Shown piece by piece: positions 16,327 through 24,177 of a stretch of 64,000 nt of DNA. Position 1 is the first letter of the stretch; every line of letters starts with the position of its first letter. The notes under the pieces were generated by a model that was given only the letters and a program-made list of their open reading frames with translations, did not search any database and had not been told where the DNA came from. The position numbers were made by a program, and so were the translations under genes. This DNA is from Clostridium lundense DSM 17049 (GTDB taxonomy: Bacteria > Bacillota > Clostridia > Clostridiales > Clostridiaceae), in contig NZ_JHVC01000012.1 of NCBI RefSeq assembly GCF_000619945.1, positions 59,612 through 123,611 of the forward strand. The letters are read 5' to 3'.

Positions 16327-17337
16327 ATGAAAAAAATAACTACATTGGTGGCTGCAGCTGCTATAATATTTAACTTAGGGGGAAGTGTTCTTGCTGCTGA
16401 TCCTACTTCATTGCAGGATAAGGCTGGTATAACTCCAGATAGTATCTTATACCCTGTAGATCAAGCTATTGACAATCTTAAAATAAGCCTTGCACAAAAT
16501 ACTGATAGCAAAGTACAAACTTTAGCAGATATTGCTGAAGAAAGACTTGGTGAAGGTGAAGTTTTAGCAAGTGAAGAAAAGGGTGATTTAGCACAAACAG
16601 CTATTGAGGACTTTAATAATAAAATGGAGCAAGCTTCACAAGAGGTACAAAACGTTATTAGTAAAACCGATGAAGAAAATAGTGAAGAAGATTTAGATAA
16701 AGCAAATAATCTTAATAAAGAATTAGAATTGAAACAAAAGAACTCTATTGAAGTACTAAAAAAAGTTCAAGAAAAAGTTAGCGGAAATGCTAAAGAAGTA
16801 ATTGGAAAAGTTATAGAAATGCAAACAAAGAAAAAAGAAGCAGTTGCAAATATGATTAAAGAAAGACATGAATTAAATGCTGCTAAAAAAGAATTTAAGG
16901 ATGCAGCTGTTCAATTGAAAAAAGTACAAAAATCTGGTAGTGAAGAAGATATAAAGAATGCTGAATCTTTACTAAAAGACAAAGAAACTACATTACAAAA
17001 GGCACAAGAGGAATATAAATCTGCAGTAGAAAATAAGAAAAATGTTGTTAAAGATTCAAAAAAATCAAAAAATAACATAAAGAAAGAAGTACCTGTAAAA
17101 GATAATGATGAAAAAGTAACCAATGTACCTAAAGACACTACTACATCTAATCCTGTTGATACAAATGTTGTAAATACAAATACTGAAGAAAATAACACTA
17201 CTGTAAATGAAGATAATACTAATAAGAACAATAATTGTAAAAAAACTAATTCTCTTGAAAATATTCGTGAAAAACAAAAAAATGAACAATCACATACAAA
17301 AGAAATAAAAGATGAAAAAGCAAATAATAAAAAGTAG
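16327..17337 (+). CDS. DUF5667 secreted coiled-coil protein, candidate SigI target
   Basis: A 336-residue exported protein. The signal peptide is about residues 1-23, with cleavage after SVLA. A DUF5667-type start follows: ITPDSILYPVDQAIDNLKISLA, then AEERLGEGEVLASE. Residues 60-245 are long, highly charged Lys/Glu helices likely to form coiled coils, and the last 90 residues are Asn/Thr/Lys-rich. No enzyme motif is visible and there is no sortase signal or membrane anchor, so it probably associates with the wall non-covalently. AAAGGAGG precedes the start. The matched promoter element shared with sigI suggests that SigI controls it. Confidence 0.75.
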   Translation: MKKITTLVAAAAIIFNLGGSVLAADPTSLQDKAGITPDSILYPVDQAIDNLKISLAQNTDSKVQTLADIAEERLGEGEVLASEEKGDLAQTAIEDFNNKMEQASQEVQNVISKTDEENSEEDLDKANNLNKELELKQKNSIEVLKKVQEKVSGNAKEVIGKVIEMQTKKKEAVANMIKERHELNAAKKEFKDAAVQLKKVQKSGSEEDIKNAESLLKDKETTLQKAQEEYKSAVENKKNVVKDSKKSKNNIKKEVPVKDNDEKVTNVPKDTTTSNPVDTNVVNTNTEENNTTVNEDNTNKNNNCKKTNSLENIREKQKNEQSHTKEIKDEKANNKK

Positions 17338-17344
17338 TAATTCC

Positions 17345-17378
17345 CCCCTATGTATTGTTTACAATACATAGGGGATTA
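17345..17378 (+). terminator. Terminator after the DUF5667 gene
   Basis: A 14-bp perfect stem (17345-17358 with 17361-17374) that begins 8 bases after the stop. The trailing sequence ATTATTATT is only partly T-rich. It also lies just past the end of the converging M20 gene. Confidence 0.75.
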
Positions 17379-17381
17379 TTA

Positions 17382-18575
17382 TTATAAATCTTTTTTAATT
17401 TTAAATAATTCCTTTATTTTTTCTAGTCTATTTCTATCAGTAAGCAAAGTTAATCCAGTAAGAGCAAGTCCCTTAGCTCCTAGAATTAAAGCTCCATCCC
17501 CTTCTTTGGATACTGCCGCATTACAAAACTCCTTAGTATGTGCTACTAATTCACTGCCTCCTATCTTTATATATGGATGTATTGTTGGAACAACTTGGCT
17601 TATATTTCCTGCATCCGTGGATCCAATTCCCTTTACGTTTTCCTCTTTAACATCACAACCTAAGTACTGCATATTTTCCTTAAACACTGAATCAAATTCC
17701 TTATTTATAAGTAAATTGTCTACAGAATTTTGGTATGCTATTACATTTAATTTTGTTCCAGTGGCCAAAGCAGCTCCTGCTGCTATATCCTTTACTCTTC
17801 TCGTAACCTCATCACATGTTTTTCTTGTATTAGCACGAATATAAAATCTAGCCTTAGCATATTCGGGCACAATATTAGGCATATCTCCACCATGAGTTAT
17901 AATTCCATGAATTCTTACATCACTTGTTACATGTTGCCTTAAAGCATTTATGCCATTATAAAGTTGAATTACCCCATCTAATGCATTAATTCCTTGTTCA
18001 GGACATGCAGCCGCATGCGCCGCTTTTCCTATAAATTCAAAGTCCAAAGGATCTACTGCTAAAGAATCCGCTGTTATAGAAGTTTCATTTGATGGATGTA
18101 TCATCATACATACATCTATTCCTTCTAATAGGTTATACTTTACAAAACTAGCTTTAGCACTACCATTTTCCCCGCCTTCTTCCGCAGGAGTTCCTAGAAC
18201 CCTAACTTCGCCCCCTGTTTCTTCTATAACTTTGCTTACAGCTATAGCTGAAGCTATACTCAAGGTTCCTATAATATTATGACCACATGCATGTCCTAAA
18301 TTAGGTAAAGCATCATATTCTGCTAAATATGCAATAGTAGGGCCTTTTTTACTAGACTTTTTACTAGCAATAAATGATGTTGCATGTCTGGCTAACCCTT
18401 TATCTACAATAAAACCATTTTCAACTAATTTTTTTATCAAAGTTTCTGAAGCAAAAAATTCCTTATTACCTATTTCAGGTTTACTATGAATAGCATGACT
18501 TATGTAAATATAATCTTCTTTTTGCTTATCAATATCCTCCAAAACAGTATCCCTTAAATCCTTAAATTCACACAT
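17382..18575 (-). CDS. M20-family amidohydrolase/peptidase under SAM riboswitch control
   Basis: A 397-residue zinc-dependent M20 enzyme of the M20D/AbgB type. Zinc-ligand regions are visible: HACGHN near residue 95, the TPAEEGGENG segment near 130 with the catalytic Glu pair, and the MIHPSN segment near 158. The dimerisation-domain motif GKAAHAAACPEQGINAL is clear. These enzymes cleave N-acyl amino acids, aminobenzoyl-glutamate or dipeptides. Here the gene is read from a SAM-I riboswitch and points away from a second one before metNIQ. That places it in sulphur amino-acid supply, perhaps freeing methionine or cysteine from an acylated or peptide form (inferred). AGAGGGGG serves as ribosome site. 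Confidence 0.85.
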   Translation of the reverse strand: MCEFKDLRDTVLEDIDKQKEDYIYISHAIHSKPEIGNKEFFASETLIKKLVENGFIVDKGLARHATSFIASKKSSKKGPTIAYLAEYDALPNLGHACGHNIIGTLSIASAIAVSKVIEETGGEVRVLGTPAEEGGENGSAKASFVKYNLLEGIDVCMMIHPSNETSITADSLAVDPLDFEFIGKAAHAAACPEQGINALDGVIQLYNGINALRQHVTSDVRIHGIITHGGDMPNIVPEYAKARFYIRANTRKTCDEVTRRVKDIAAGAALATGTKLNVIAYQNSVDNLLINKEFDSVFKENMQYLGCDVKEENVKGIGSTDAGNISQVVPTIHPYIKIGGSELVAHTKEFCNAAVSKEGDGALILGAKGLALTGLTLLTDRNRLEKIKELFKIKKDL

Positions 18576-18606
18576 ATAAATATCCCCCTCTTATATTTAA
18601 ATAAAT

Positions 18607-18768
18607 AAAAAAACCTCTTCGAAAAGAAGAGGTGTTATCCTAAAGACATTTGCTCTCCTCATCTTTCAAGAAATTTAATTCTTGTTGGAATTAGCACAGT
18701 ATTCCTTATAAAAGGAACCCGCTGCCGAGGCTTCATAGGGCCATTCCCTCCACCTCTCTAGATAAGAA
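18607..18768 (-). ncRNA. SAM-I (S-box) riboswitch before the M20 gene
   Basis: On the minus strand: CTTATCTAGAG opening, GGTGGAGGGAATGGCCC, then ATGAAGCCTCGGCAGC, and a later GTGCTAATTCC with AAGATGAGGAG closing the aptamer. These are the conserved S-box core elements in order. An 8-bp terminator stem (CCTCTTC / GAAGAGG) with seven T follows at 18607-18634. High S-adenosylmethionine should stop transcription of the M20 gene. Confidence 0.92.
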
Positions 18769-18789
18769 TTTTAATATTCATTTCTTAAA

Positions 18790-18818
18790 ACATTACTCCC
18801 ATTACTTAAATTTGTCAA
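18790..18818 (-). promoter_or_regulatory. Sigma-A promoter of the M20 transcript
   Basis: On the minus strand TTGACA, a 17-base spacer and TAATGT. The -10 is off-consensus. It lies about 22 bases before the riboswitch. Confidence 0.65.
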
Positions 18819-18853
18819 TACATAAATAAACTTAAATATTTTTTATCTACCTA

Positions 18854-18882
18854 TTGACATTTTAAAAAACAAATCCTATAAT
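18854..18882 (+). promoter_or_regulatory. Consensus sigma-A promoter of the metNIQ transcript
   Basis: TTGACA, a 17-base spacer and TATAAT, all perfect, about 48 bases before the riboswitch core. Promoter strength should be high, leaving control to the riboswitch. Confidence 0.85.
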
Positions 18883-18929
18883 AACATACAAGCAAGGCAA
18901 AACTTGTTAAATCATTAAAATTAAATACG

Positions 18930-19078
18930 TATCCTTATCAAGAGAAACCGAGGGACTGGCCCTATGACGTTTCAGCAACCGCATATATTGTGCACGGTGC
19001 TAAATCCAGCAGAACTTTGTTCTGAAAGATGGGGGAAGGAATAATATAATTTATATACCCTTCCAAGGGTTTTTTTTA
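18930..19078 (+). ncRNA. SAM-I (S-box) riboswitch before metNIQ
   Basis: CTTATCAAGAG opening, CCGAGGGACTGGCCC, ATGACGTTTCAGCAACC, then a GTGCTAAATCC and GAAAGATG closing segment: the full S-box consensus. A short hairpin ACCCT-TCCA-AGGGT with eight T at 19057-19078 follows. It should switch off methionine import when S-adenosylmethionine is plentiful. Confidence 0.95.
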
Positions 19079-19083
19079 TTTTC

Positions 19084-19122
19084 AAAATCCTCTTCTTTTA
19101 GAATGAAGAGGATTTTTTATTT
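19084..19122 (+). terminator. Second, stronger terminator in the metNIQ leader
   Basis: A 12-bp stem AAAATCCTCTTC / GAAGAGGATTTT with a 9-nt loop and T-run, directly after the first riboswitch hairpin. It may be the main expression platform, or a back-up. Confidence 0.8.
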
Positions 19123-19146
19123 TAGAAAATAGGAGGTAATAGGAAA

Positions 19147-20226
19147 TTGATATTATTAGAACATGTAAAAAAAACCTATTTAAGTAATAATAATACTGTT
19201 AATGCACTCAACGATGTAAACTTAAAAATAAATAAGGGTGACATATTTGGAATTATAGGATATAGCGGCGCAGGTAAAAGCACTTTAATTAGATGCATAA
19301 ACTTACTTGAAACCCCTACTTCAGGTAAAGTTTTTATTAATTGTACTGAAATTACATCATTAAATGAAAAACAACTTAGAAAATATAGACAAAGAATAGG
19401 CATGATATTTCAACACTTTAATTTAATGAGTAGTAGAAATGTATTTAAAAATGTGGCTTATCCACTAAAAGGTAAAGGCCTAAGCAAAACTCAGATTGAA
19501 GAAAAAGTACTGCATTTATTAGAGATTGTAGGCTTAAAAGATAAAGCTACTGCTTATCCTTCGGAGCTAAGTGGTGGTCAAAAACAAAGAGTATCAATTG
19601 CTAGAGCACTGGCCAATGATCCAGAGGTACTTTTATGTGATGAAGCTACATCAGCACTAGATCCAGAAAATACAAAGTCTATATTAAATATTCTAAAAGA
19701 AATAAATAATAGTCTTAACTTAACCATAGTAATAATAACTCATCAAATGGAGGTAGTTAAAGATATTTGTAATAAAGTTGCTATTATGGAGAATGGTGAA
19801 ATAGTAGAAGAAGGAAGTATTGTAGATATATTCTCAAATCCTAAAACAAAAATTACTAAAGACTTTATAGCTAATACAATGCACTGTGATAATGTTGTCC
19901 AAATGCTAAAAGAGAATAAATTTATTAAATATCCAAATAAGAAATATATTACTACTAAAATTTCTTTTATTGGTCAGACTACTGGTCAAGCTTTTATATC
20001 TAGAATTTCAATGGAATATAAAGTATTTGCTAGTATCTTATTTGGCAGCATTGAATACTTACAAGGTGTACCTGTAGGTAACTTAATTGTCCAGTTTAGT
20101 GGAATTGATGATAAAGTATTCAGAGCCATAAATTATTTAAGAGAAAATAATATCAATGTAGAGGTGATAGAAGATGATGAAACTGATGAATTCAATAATT
20201 CCAAATGTAGTGGAACTATTTCCTGA
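19147..20226 (+). CDS. metN: Methionine ABC transporter ATP-binding protein
   Basis: A 359-residue ATPase that drives methionine import through MetI. Seen: Walker A GYSGAGKS at 38-45, signature LSGGQKQR near 140, Walker B with LLCDEATSALDP near 160, and a C-terminal NIL-type domain (from about 265) that senses methionine and inhibits transport. The start is a TTG, placed 10 bases after AGGAGG; no ATG gives the proper N-terminus. The gene overlaps metI by 53 bases in another frame. It is the first gene after the riboswitch. Confidence 0.95.
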   Translation: MILLEHVKKTYLSNNNTVNALNDVNLKINKGDIFGIIGYSGAGKSTLIRCINLLETPTSGKVFINCTEITSLNEKQLRKYRQRIGMIFQHFNLMSSRNVFKNVAYPLKGKGLSKTQIEEKVLHLLEIVGLKDKATAYPSELSGGQKQRVSIARALANDPEVLLCDEATSALDPENTKSILNILKEINNSLNLTIVIITHQMEVVKDICNKVAIMENGEIVEEGSIVDIFSNPKTKITKDFIANTMHCDNVVQMLKENKFIKYPNKKYITTKISFIGQTTGQAFISRISMEYKVFASILFGSIEYLQGVPVGNLIVQFSGIDDKVFRAINYLRENNINVEVIEDDETDEFNNSKCSGTIS

Positions 20227-20854
20227 CATGATACAAGCTTTATTAGAAACAATTAATATGGTTAGTATATCTGGCATAATTTCTTCCTTAATAGGTATAC
20301 CTTTAGGCATTATTTTGATTGTAACAAGAGAAGATAACTTATTAGAAAATAAATTCATTTTTAATATAGTTAGCAAGTTAGTAAATATATTTAGGTCTAT
20401 ACCATTTGTCATATTACTAACAGCTATAATCCCTATTACCCGATTCTTTGTAGGTACAACCATAGGTACAAAAGGTGCTATAGTCCCACTAATATTTGGA
20501 GCCACTCCTTTTGTAGCACGCCAAATAGAATCTGCTTTGCTTAAAGTAGATCCAGGTGTTATAGAAGCTGCAAGAGCTATGGGGTCTAGTCCTTTAGAAA
20601 TAATTTTTAGAGTTCTTCTTTTGGAAGGACTTCCTGGAATAGTTTATTCCCTTACTATAACTACTATAAGTTTAATAGGTTTTTCAGCTGTAGCAGGAAC
20701 TGTTGGAGGGGGCGGACTTGGAGATTTTGCTATAAGATATGGATATCAATATTTTAAGACTGATGTAATGATAGTAACCATAATAATACTTCTTGTTATA
20801 GTAAATTTAATTCAAAGTATAGGAGACATTCTATTAAAAAAATTAAGTCATTAA
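20174..20854 (+). CDS. metI: Methionine ABC transporter permease
   Basis: A 226-residue inner-membrane protein with five or six helices. RQIESALLKVDPGVIEAARAMGSSP is the cytoplasmic coupling loop (EAA motif) that meets MetN. The start at 20174 lies within the end of metN; GAGGTG 7 bases upstream is inside the metN reading frame. That gives an unusually long overlap. Length and hydrophobic pattern match MetI. Confidence 0.94.
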   Translation: MMKLMNSIIPNVVELFPDMIQALLETINMVSISGIISSLIGIPLGIILIVTREDNLLENKFIFNIVSKLVNIFRSIPFVILLTAIIPITRFFVGTTIGTKGAIVPLIFGATPFVARQIESALLKVDPGVIEAARAMGSSPLEIIFRVLLLEGLPGIVYSLTITTISLIGFSAVAGTVGGGGLGDFAIRYGYQYFKTDVMIVTIIILLVIVNLIQSIGDILLKKLSH

Positions 20855-20875
20855 TTATTTGAGGAGGATTTTAAA

Positions 20876-21709
20876 ATGAAATTGAAAAAATTATCAGCAA
20901 TTATTTTATCAGCATTACTAGCAATAACATCATTAACAGCTTGTGGTGAAAAGAAAACTTCTACTAAACCCAAGAGTGGAAAGCAGGTAATAAAAATAGG
21001 TGTAACTGGTGATGACCATAAATTATGGGATAATATTAAAACAAGATTAGCAAAAGAAAATATAGAACTTAAAATAATCACCTTTAGCGATTATATACGT
21101 CCTAATATGGCTCTATCTGAAGGGGAGCTAGATGCTAACGCGTTCCAGACTATTGCTTATTTTAATAAATTTAAGGAAGATCATAAGTTAGACCTAACTT
21201 CCCTAGGATATACTTTACTTGCACCTATGGGGATATATTCCGATAAATTAAAGAATATAAAAGATTTAAAAGATAATGGAAAAGTAGCTATACCAAATGA
21301 CCCTACTAATGGTGGAAGAGCCCTTCTTTTACTCCAAAGTGCAGGACTTATAAAACTTAAAGATAATCCTGGAATTACACCAACAGTAAAAGATATAGTA
21401 GCCAATCCTAAGAATTTAAAAATATCAGAATTAGTAGCTACACAAATTCCCCGTTCCATTAAAGATGTAGATATCGCAGCAATTAACAACGGAGTAGCAG
21501 TAGATGCTAACTACTCTCCACTGAAAGATTCAATATATATAGAAGATACTAAAAATCCAGATACTAAAAACTACTTTAACATAATAGCTGTAAGAACAAA
21601 AGATAAGAATAACCCTGCATTGAAAAAACTATTAGAAATATATCAAGGCGAAGAAACAAAAAAACTAATATCTGATATTTATAAGGATTCTGCAATTCCT
21701 GCTTTTTAA
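20876..21709 (+). CDS. metQ: Methionine-binding lipoprotein
   Basis: A 277-residue NlpA-family solute-binding lipoprotein. The signal peptide ends in the lipobox LTAC at about residue 22. The mature domain has family landmarks: IKIGVTGDDHKLWD, LSEGELDANAFQT, GIYSDKLKNIKDLKDNGKVAIPNDPTNGGRALLLL and INNGVAVDANYSP. It delivers methionine to MetI and closes the three-gene operon. AGGAGG lies near the start, and a strong terminator follows. Confidence 0.95.
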   Translation: MKLKKLSAIILSALLAITSLTACGEKKTSTKPKSGKQVIKIGVTGDDHKLWDNIKTRLAKENIELKIITFSDYIRPNMALSEGELDANAFQTIAYFNKFKEDHKLDLTSLGYTLLAPMGIYSDKLKNIKDLKDNGKVAIPNDPTNGGRALLLLQSAGLIKLKDNPGITPTVKDIVANPKNLKISELVATQIPRSIKDVDIAAINNGVAVDANYSPLKDSIYIEDTKNPDTKNYFNIIAVRTKDKNNPALKKLLEIYQGEETKKLISDIYKDSAIPAF

Positions 21710-21714
21710 TACTT

Positions 21715-21753
21715 AAAAGTCCATGGTAACTTTCCATGGACTTTTAGATTTTT
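21715..21753 (+). terminator. Terminator of metNIQ
   Basis: AAAAGTCCATGG / CCATGGACTTTT, a 12-bp perfect stem with a 7-nt loop, then a T-rich tail. Confidence 0.88.
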
Positions 21754-21777
21754 TAACCTTATCAAAAGTTTTTATTA

Positions 21778-22314
21778 TTATTTTAAAAATAATTCTCTTC
21801 TCATTGTATCTATACTCATTCCACCCTGTATTCCGCTGTATACATATCCTTCTTCATCTATAAAAAGAGTGGTGGGAAATCCTTGAATTCCATAAGCCTT
21901 CGTTATCTCCTGATCCTTATCCAATAAAACTGTAAAAGTATATTTATTATTGTCTATAAAATCTTTAACCTTATCCTTACTTTCTCCAACATCTACAGCT
22001 AGTATAACAATATTTTTATCCTTAGTTTCATCATATAGTTTTTGTATATCCTTCATTTCAGTTTTACAATATCCACACCAAGTTGCCCAGAAATTTAAAA
22101 ATACTTTTTTGCCTTTGAATTCACTAAGTGTTCTCTCTTTTCCATTTATGTCAACTAGCTTAAAATCTATTGCTTTTATTTTTTTAGCTTCTTCCTCATT
22201 TTTAGATTCAATGGTTACCTTTTTATTGCTTAAATCTTTATTATAATATTTAATTACACCAAATGCTAAAACTATAAGTAGCATACATGATATAAACAAT
22301 ACTTTCTTTCTCAA
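21778..22314 (-). CDS. Membrane-anchored thioredoxin-like protein (ResA/TlpA family)
   Basis: A 178-residue protein with an N-terminal membrane anchor (residues 4-22) and an extracytoplasmic thioredoxin fold: NFWATWCGYCKTEM with active Cys80 and Cys83, and cis-Pro in GIQGFPTTLFID. It should act as an outside thiol reductase or oxidant-repair protein that receives electrons from CcdA, encoded 18 bases upstream in the same operon. No cytochrome c genes are near, so cytochrome maturation is less likely than thiol repair or spore-related redox (inferred). Confidence 0.88.
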   Translation of the reverse strand: MRKKVLFISCMLLIVLAFGVIKYYNKDLSNKKVTIESKNEEEAKKIKAIDFKLVDINGKERTLSEFKGKKVFLNFWATWCGYCKTEMKDIQKLYDETKDKNIVILAVDVGESKDKVKDFIDNNKYTFTVLLDKDQEITKAYGIQGFPTTLFIDEEGYVYSGIQGGMSIDTMRRELFLK

Positions 22315-22332
22315 TACTATTCCTCCTAATTA

Positions 22333-23028
22333 TTAATTAAATAAGTTATTCAATATATAAGTTTTATCTGTAAAAGTCATAATTCCCATAATTATTAGTA
22401 TTACCCCACTTATAATAGCTATAACATTAAAGTATTGGGAGATCCTTCTTATATATTTTGAAATACCATCAATCAGAAATGCTGAAACTATAAATGGAAC
22501 TGCAAGGCCTAACGAATATGATGTTAAAAGCAATAAGCCTTTATTAAATGTTGCTACACTTCCCGCATATATTAGTATGGAAGCTAATACTGGTCCTATA
22601 CATGGTGTCCATCCTATAGCAAAAGCCATCCCCATAATTAAGGAACTTATACTAGAGCTTAATTTATTAAAATCAAATAATCTTTTCTCATAGTAAAACA
22701 ATTTTATTTTTAATAAACCTGTAGTATGAATCCCAAATATTATAATTATAATTATAATCCCGCCTATTTGCCTAAATATATGCTTGTTATTAGCGAACAT
22801 CATCCCTAAAGATGTTATTGAAATTCCCATAAGAATAAATATAATAGAAAAGCCCACAGTGAAGCCTATAGCCCTATAAATCACTGTAACTTTATTTTTA
22901 TCTATTTCATTCACTGTAGTCCCTGCCAAATAAGTTAAATATATTGGTATTAATGGCAAAACACAGGGTGATAAAAATGAAAGCACTCCAGAGGAAAATG
23001 CAAAAATCAACGATATATTATTATTCAA
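22333..23028 (-). CDS. ccdA: Thiol-disulphide transport protein CcdA
   Basis: A 231-residue, six-helix membrane protein. Two cysteine motifs, LSPCVLP (Cys22) and GWTPCIGP (Cys143), lie in helices 1 and 4 as in CcdA/DsbD-beta. It carries reducing equivalents from cytoplasmic thioredoxin across the membrane to the partner thioredoxin encoded next. AGGAGG lies before the start. The pair forms its own unit. Confidence 0.92.
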   Translation of the reverse strand: MNNNISLIFAFSSGVLSFLSPCVLPLIPIYLTYLAGTTVNEIDKNKVTVIYRAIGFTVGFSIIFILMGISITSLGMMFANNKHIFRQIGGIIIIIIIFGIHTTGLLKIKLFYYEKRLFDFNKLSSSISSLIMGMAFAIGWTPCIGPVLASILIYAGSVATFNKGLLLLTSYSLGLAVPFIVSAFLIDGISKYIRRISQYFNVIAIISGVILIIMGIMTFTDKTYILNNLFN

Positions 23029-23143
23029 ATTTTCTCCTCCCTTTATTTTATAGTAACGTTTATTGTATCAAATCATTATGAATGTTCTATGAAGAAAAAA
23101 ATTGTTGTCAATCTATGAAATCCTTTTCTTTTAAAATAAAATT

Positions 23144-23182
23144 ATTACTGAATTCTAAAACATAAATTTGGAATTCAGTAAT
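23144..23182 (-). terminator. Terminator after the GNAT gene
   Basis: ATTACTGAATTC / GAATTCAGTAAT, a 12-bp perfect stem with a 15-nt loop. On the minus strand it is followed by AATTTTATTTT. Confidence 0.75.
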
Positions 23183-23196
23183 ATATATTTTCTAAG

Positions 23197-23631
23197 TTAT
23201 TTACTTAATACAGTTAGTCTTTCCATAAAAGCTTCAGGCTTTTGGAGCTGAGAAAATCCTTTATATTTATAGAATTCCTGTGCATCCTTTGTAGCTAACA
23301 TAAGCCTCTCAATATTTCTTATATCAGGATGAGAAATTACACATTCCATTAACCATTTCCCAAGTCCTTTTCCTCTATAATTTTCATGTATAAATACGTC
23401 TCTTACATATCCAAAAGTAATATAATCTGTTACAACCCTTGCAAATCCCACTTGCTTGTCTTTATCATACAAGCTAAAGCAAAGAGAATTTTCCACTGAC
23501 TTCTTAACTATTTCTTTATTTCTTTTTTCCGCCCAATAAGATCTAGCTAGCAGCTCATTTACTGCATCAATATCAACTTTATTTGGATCAGTAGTAATTA
23601 AAAATTCACCTAATTCACAAACTATGTGCAT
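23197..23631 (-). CDS. GNAT-family N-acetyltransferase
   Basis: A 144-residue single GNAT domain. FGYVRDVFIHENYRGKGLGKWLM, with the R-G-K-G-L-G acetyl-CoA loop at 86-91, is the core motif; EFYKYKGFSQL is the closing strand. Overall it looks like the small stand-alone acetyltransferases of unknown substrate common in Firmicutes. It is a single-gene unit with a good AGGAGG site. Confidence 0.85.
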   Translation of the reverse strand: MHIVCELGEFLITTDPNKVDIDAVNELLARSYWAEKRNKEIVKKSVENSLCFSLYDKDKQVGFARVVTDYITFGYVRDVFIHENYRGKGLGKWLMECVISHPDIRNIERLMLATKDAQEFYKYKGFSQLQKPEAFMERLTVLSK

Positions 23632-23821
23632 TTTTTACCTCCTATAATTAATTCTCTTTAAGGCAAATTATAAGTAACATATTTAGCATAATGATTATAT
23701 ATTATAATTTTAAATTTTCATATATATTTTTTATTAATTTATTGTGCATTTGCAAACTTTTTTTCTACATAATTCGGCTAATTATTTATGCCTAGTTAAA
23801 TTTATATTATAATTCATATCC

Positions 23822-23850
23822 TTGACATAAAAAATTTAAAATATTATAAT
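23822..23850 (+). promoter_or_regulatory. Consensus sigma-A promoter of the asnS transcript
   Basis: TTGACA, 17 bases and TATAAT, followed about 30 bases later by the T-box leader. Confidence 0.85.
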
Positions 23851-23879
23851 AATTAAACATAGATATATTTATAAAAACT

Positions 23880-24142
23880 ATGATGAGAAGAGTAGATAAA
23901 GTAAGTAACTTAAGCGAGTCGGTGATGGTGTAAGACCGATGTGATAACTTTGTTGAAGAACATCTCTGAGTTTCTAACCGAAATCAAAGTTTTGAGAGTA
24001 GGCTTAGAGGTTGCCAAAGCCTTACTTTTGGTAAGTATAGAATTTAACTGTACGGGTTTTAAGTGGCCAAAACTTTGGCAAATTGGGTGGTACCGCGAAT
24101 ATAGTCTTTCGTCCCTTTATGAGGACGAAAGACTTTTGTTTT
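23880..24142 (+). ncRNA. T-box riboswitch before asnS (specifier AAC, Asn)
   Basis: A 260-base leader with the T-box hallmark GGGTGGTACCGCG at 24085-24097 and, at 24103-24142, a 12-bp terminator AGTCTTTCGTCC / GGACGAAAGACT with a T-run. In stem I the specifier loop reads GAAGAACATCTCT; the codon AAC at 23959-23961, followed by A and then the closing CTCT strand, matches asparagine. Uncharged tRNA-Asn should bind and permit read-through into asnS. An open frame running through this leader is not a protein. Confidence 0.93.
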
Positions 24143-24177
24143 TTATAAAAATAAATACTACTAGGGAGGATTTAACA

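Noticed and set aside
16911..17369. A long antisense frame rich in Phe and Ser within the DUF5667 gene
   Set aside because: It mirrors the Lys/Glu-rich coding strand and contains the terminator; no ribosome site.
23941..24177. An in-frame N-terminal extension of asnS of about 79 codons
   Set aside because: It runs through the T-box leader, including the GGTGGTACCGCG motif and terminator. The ATG at 24178 has a proper ribosome site and gives the family N-terminus.
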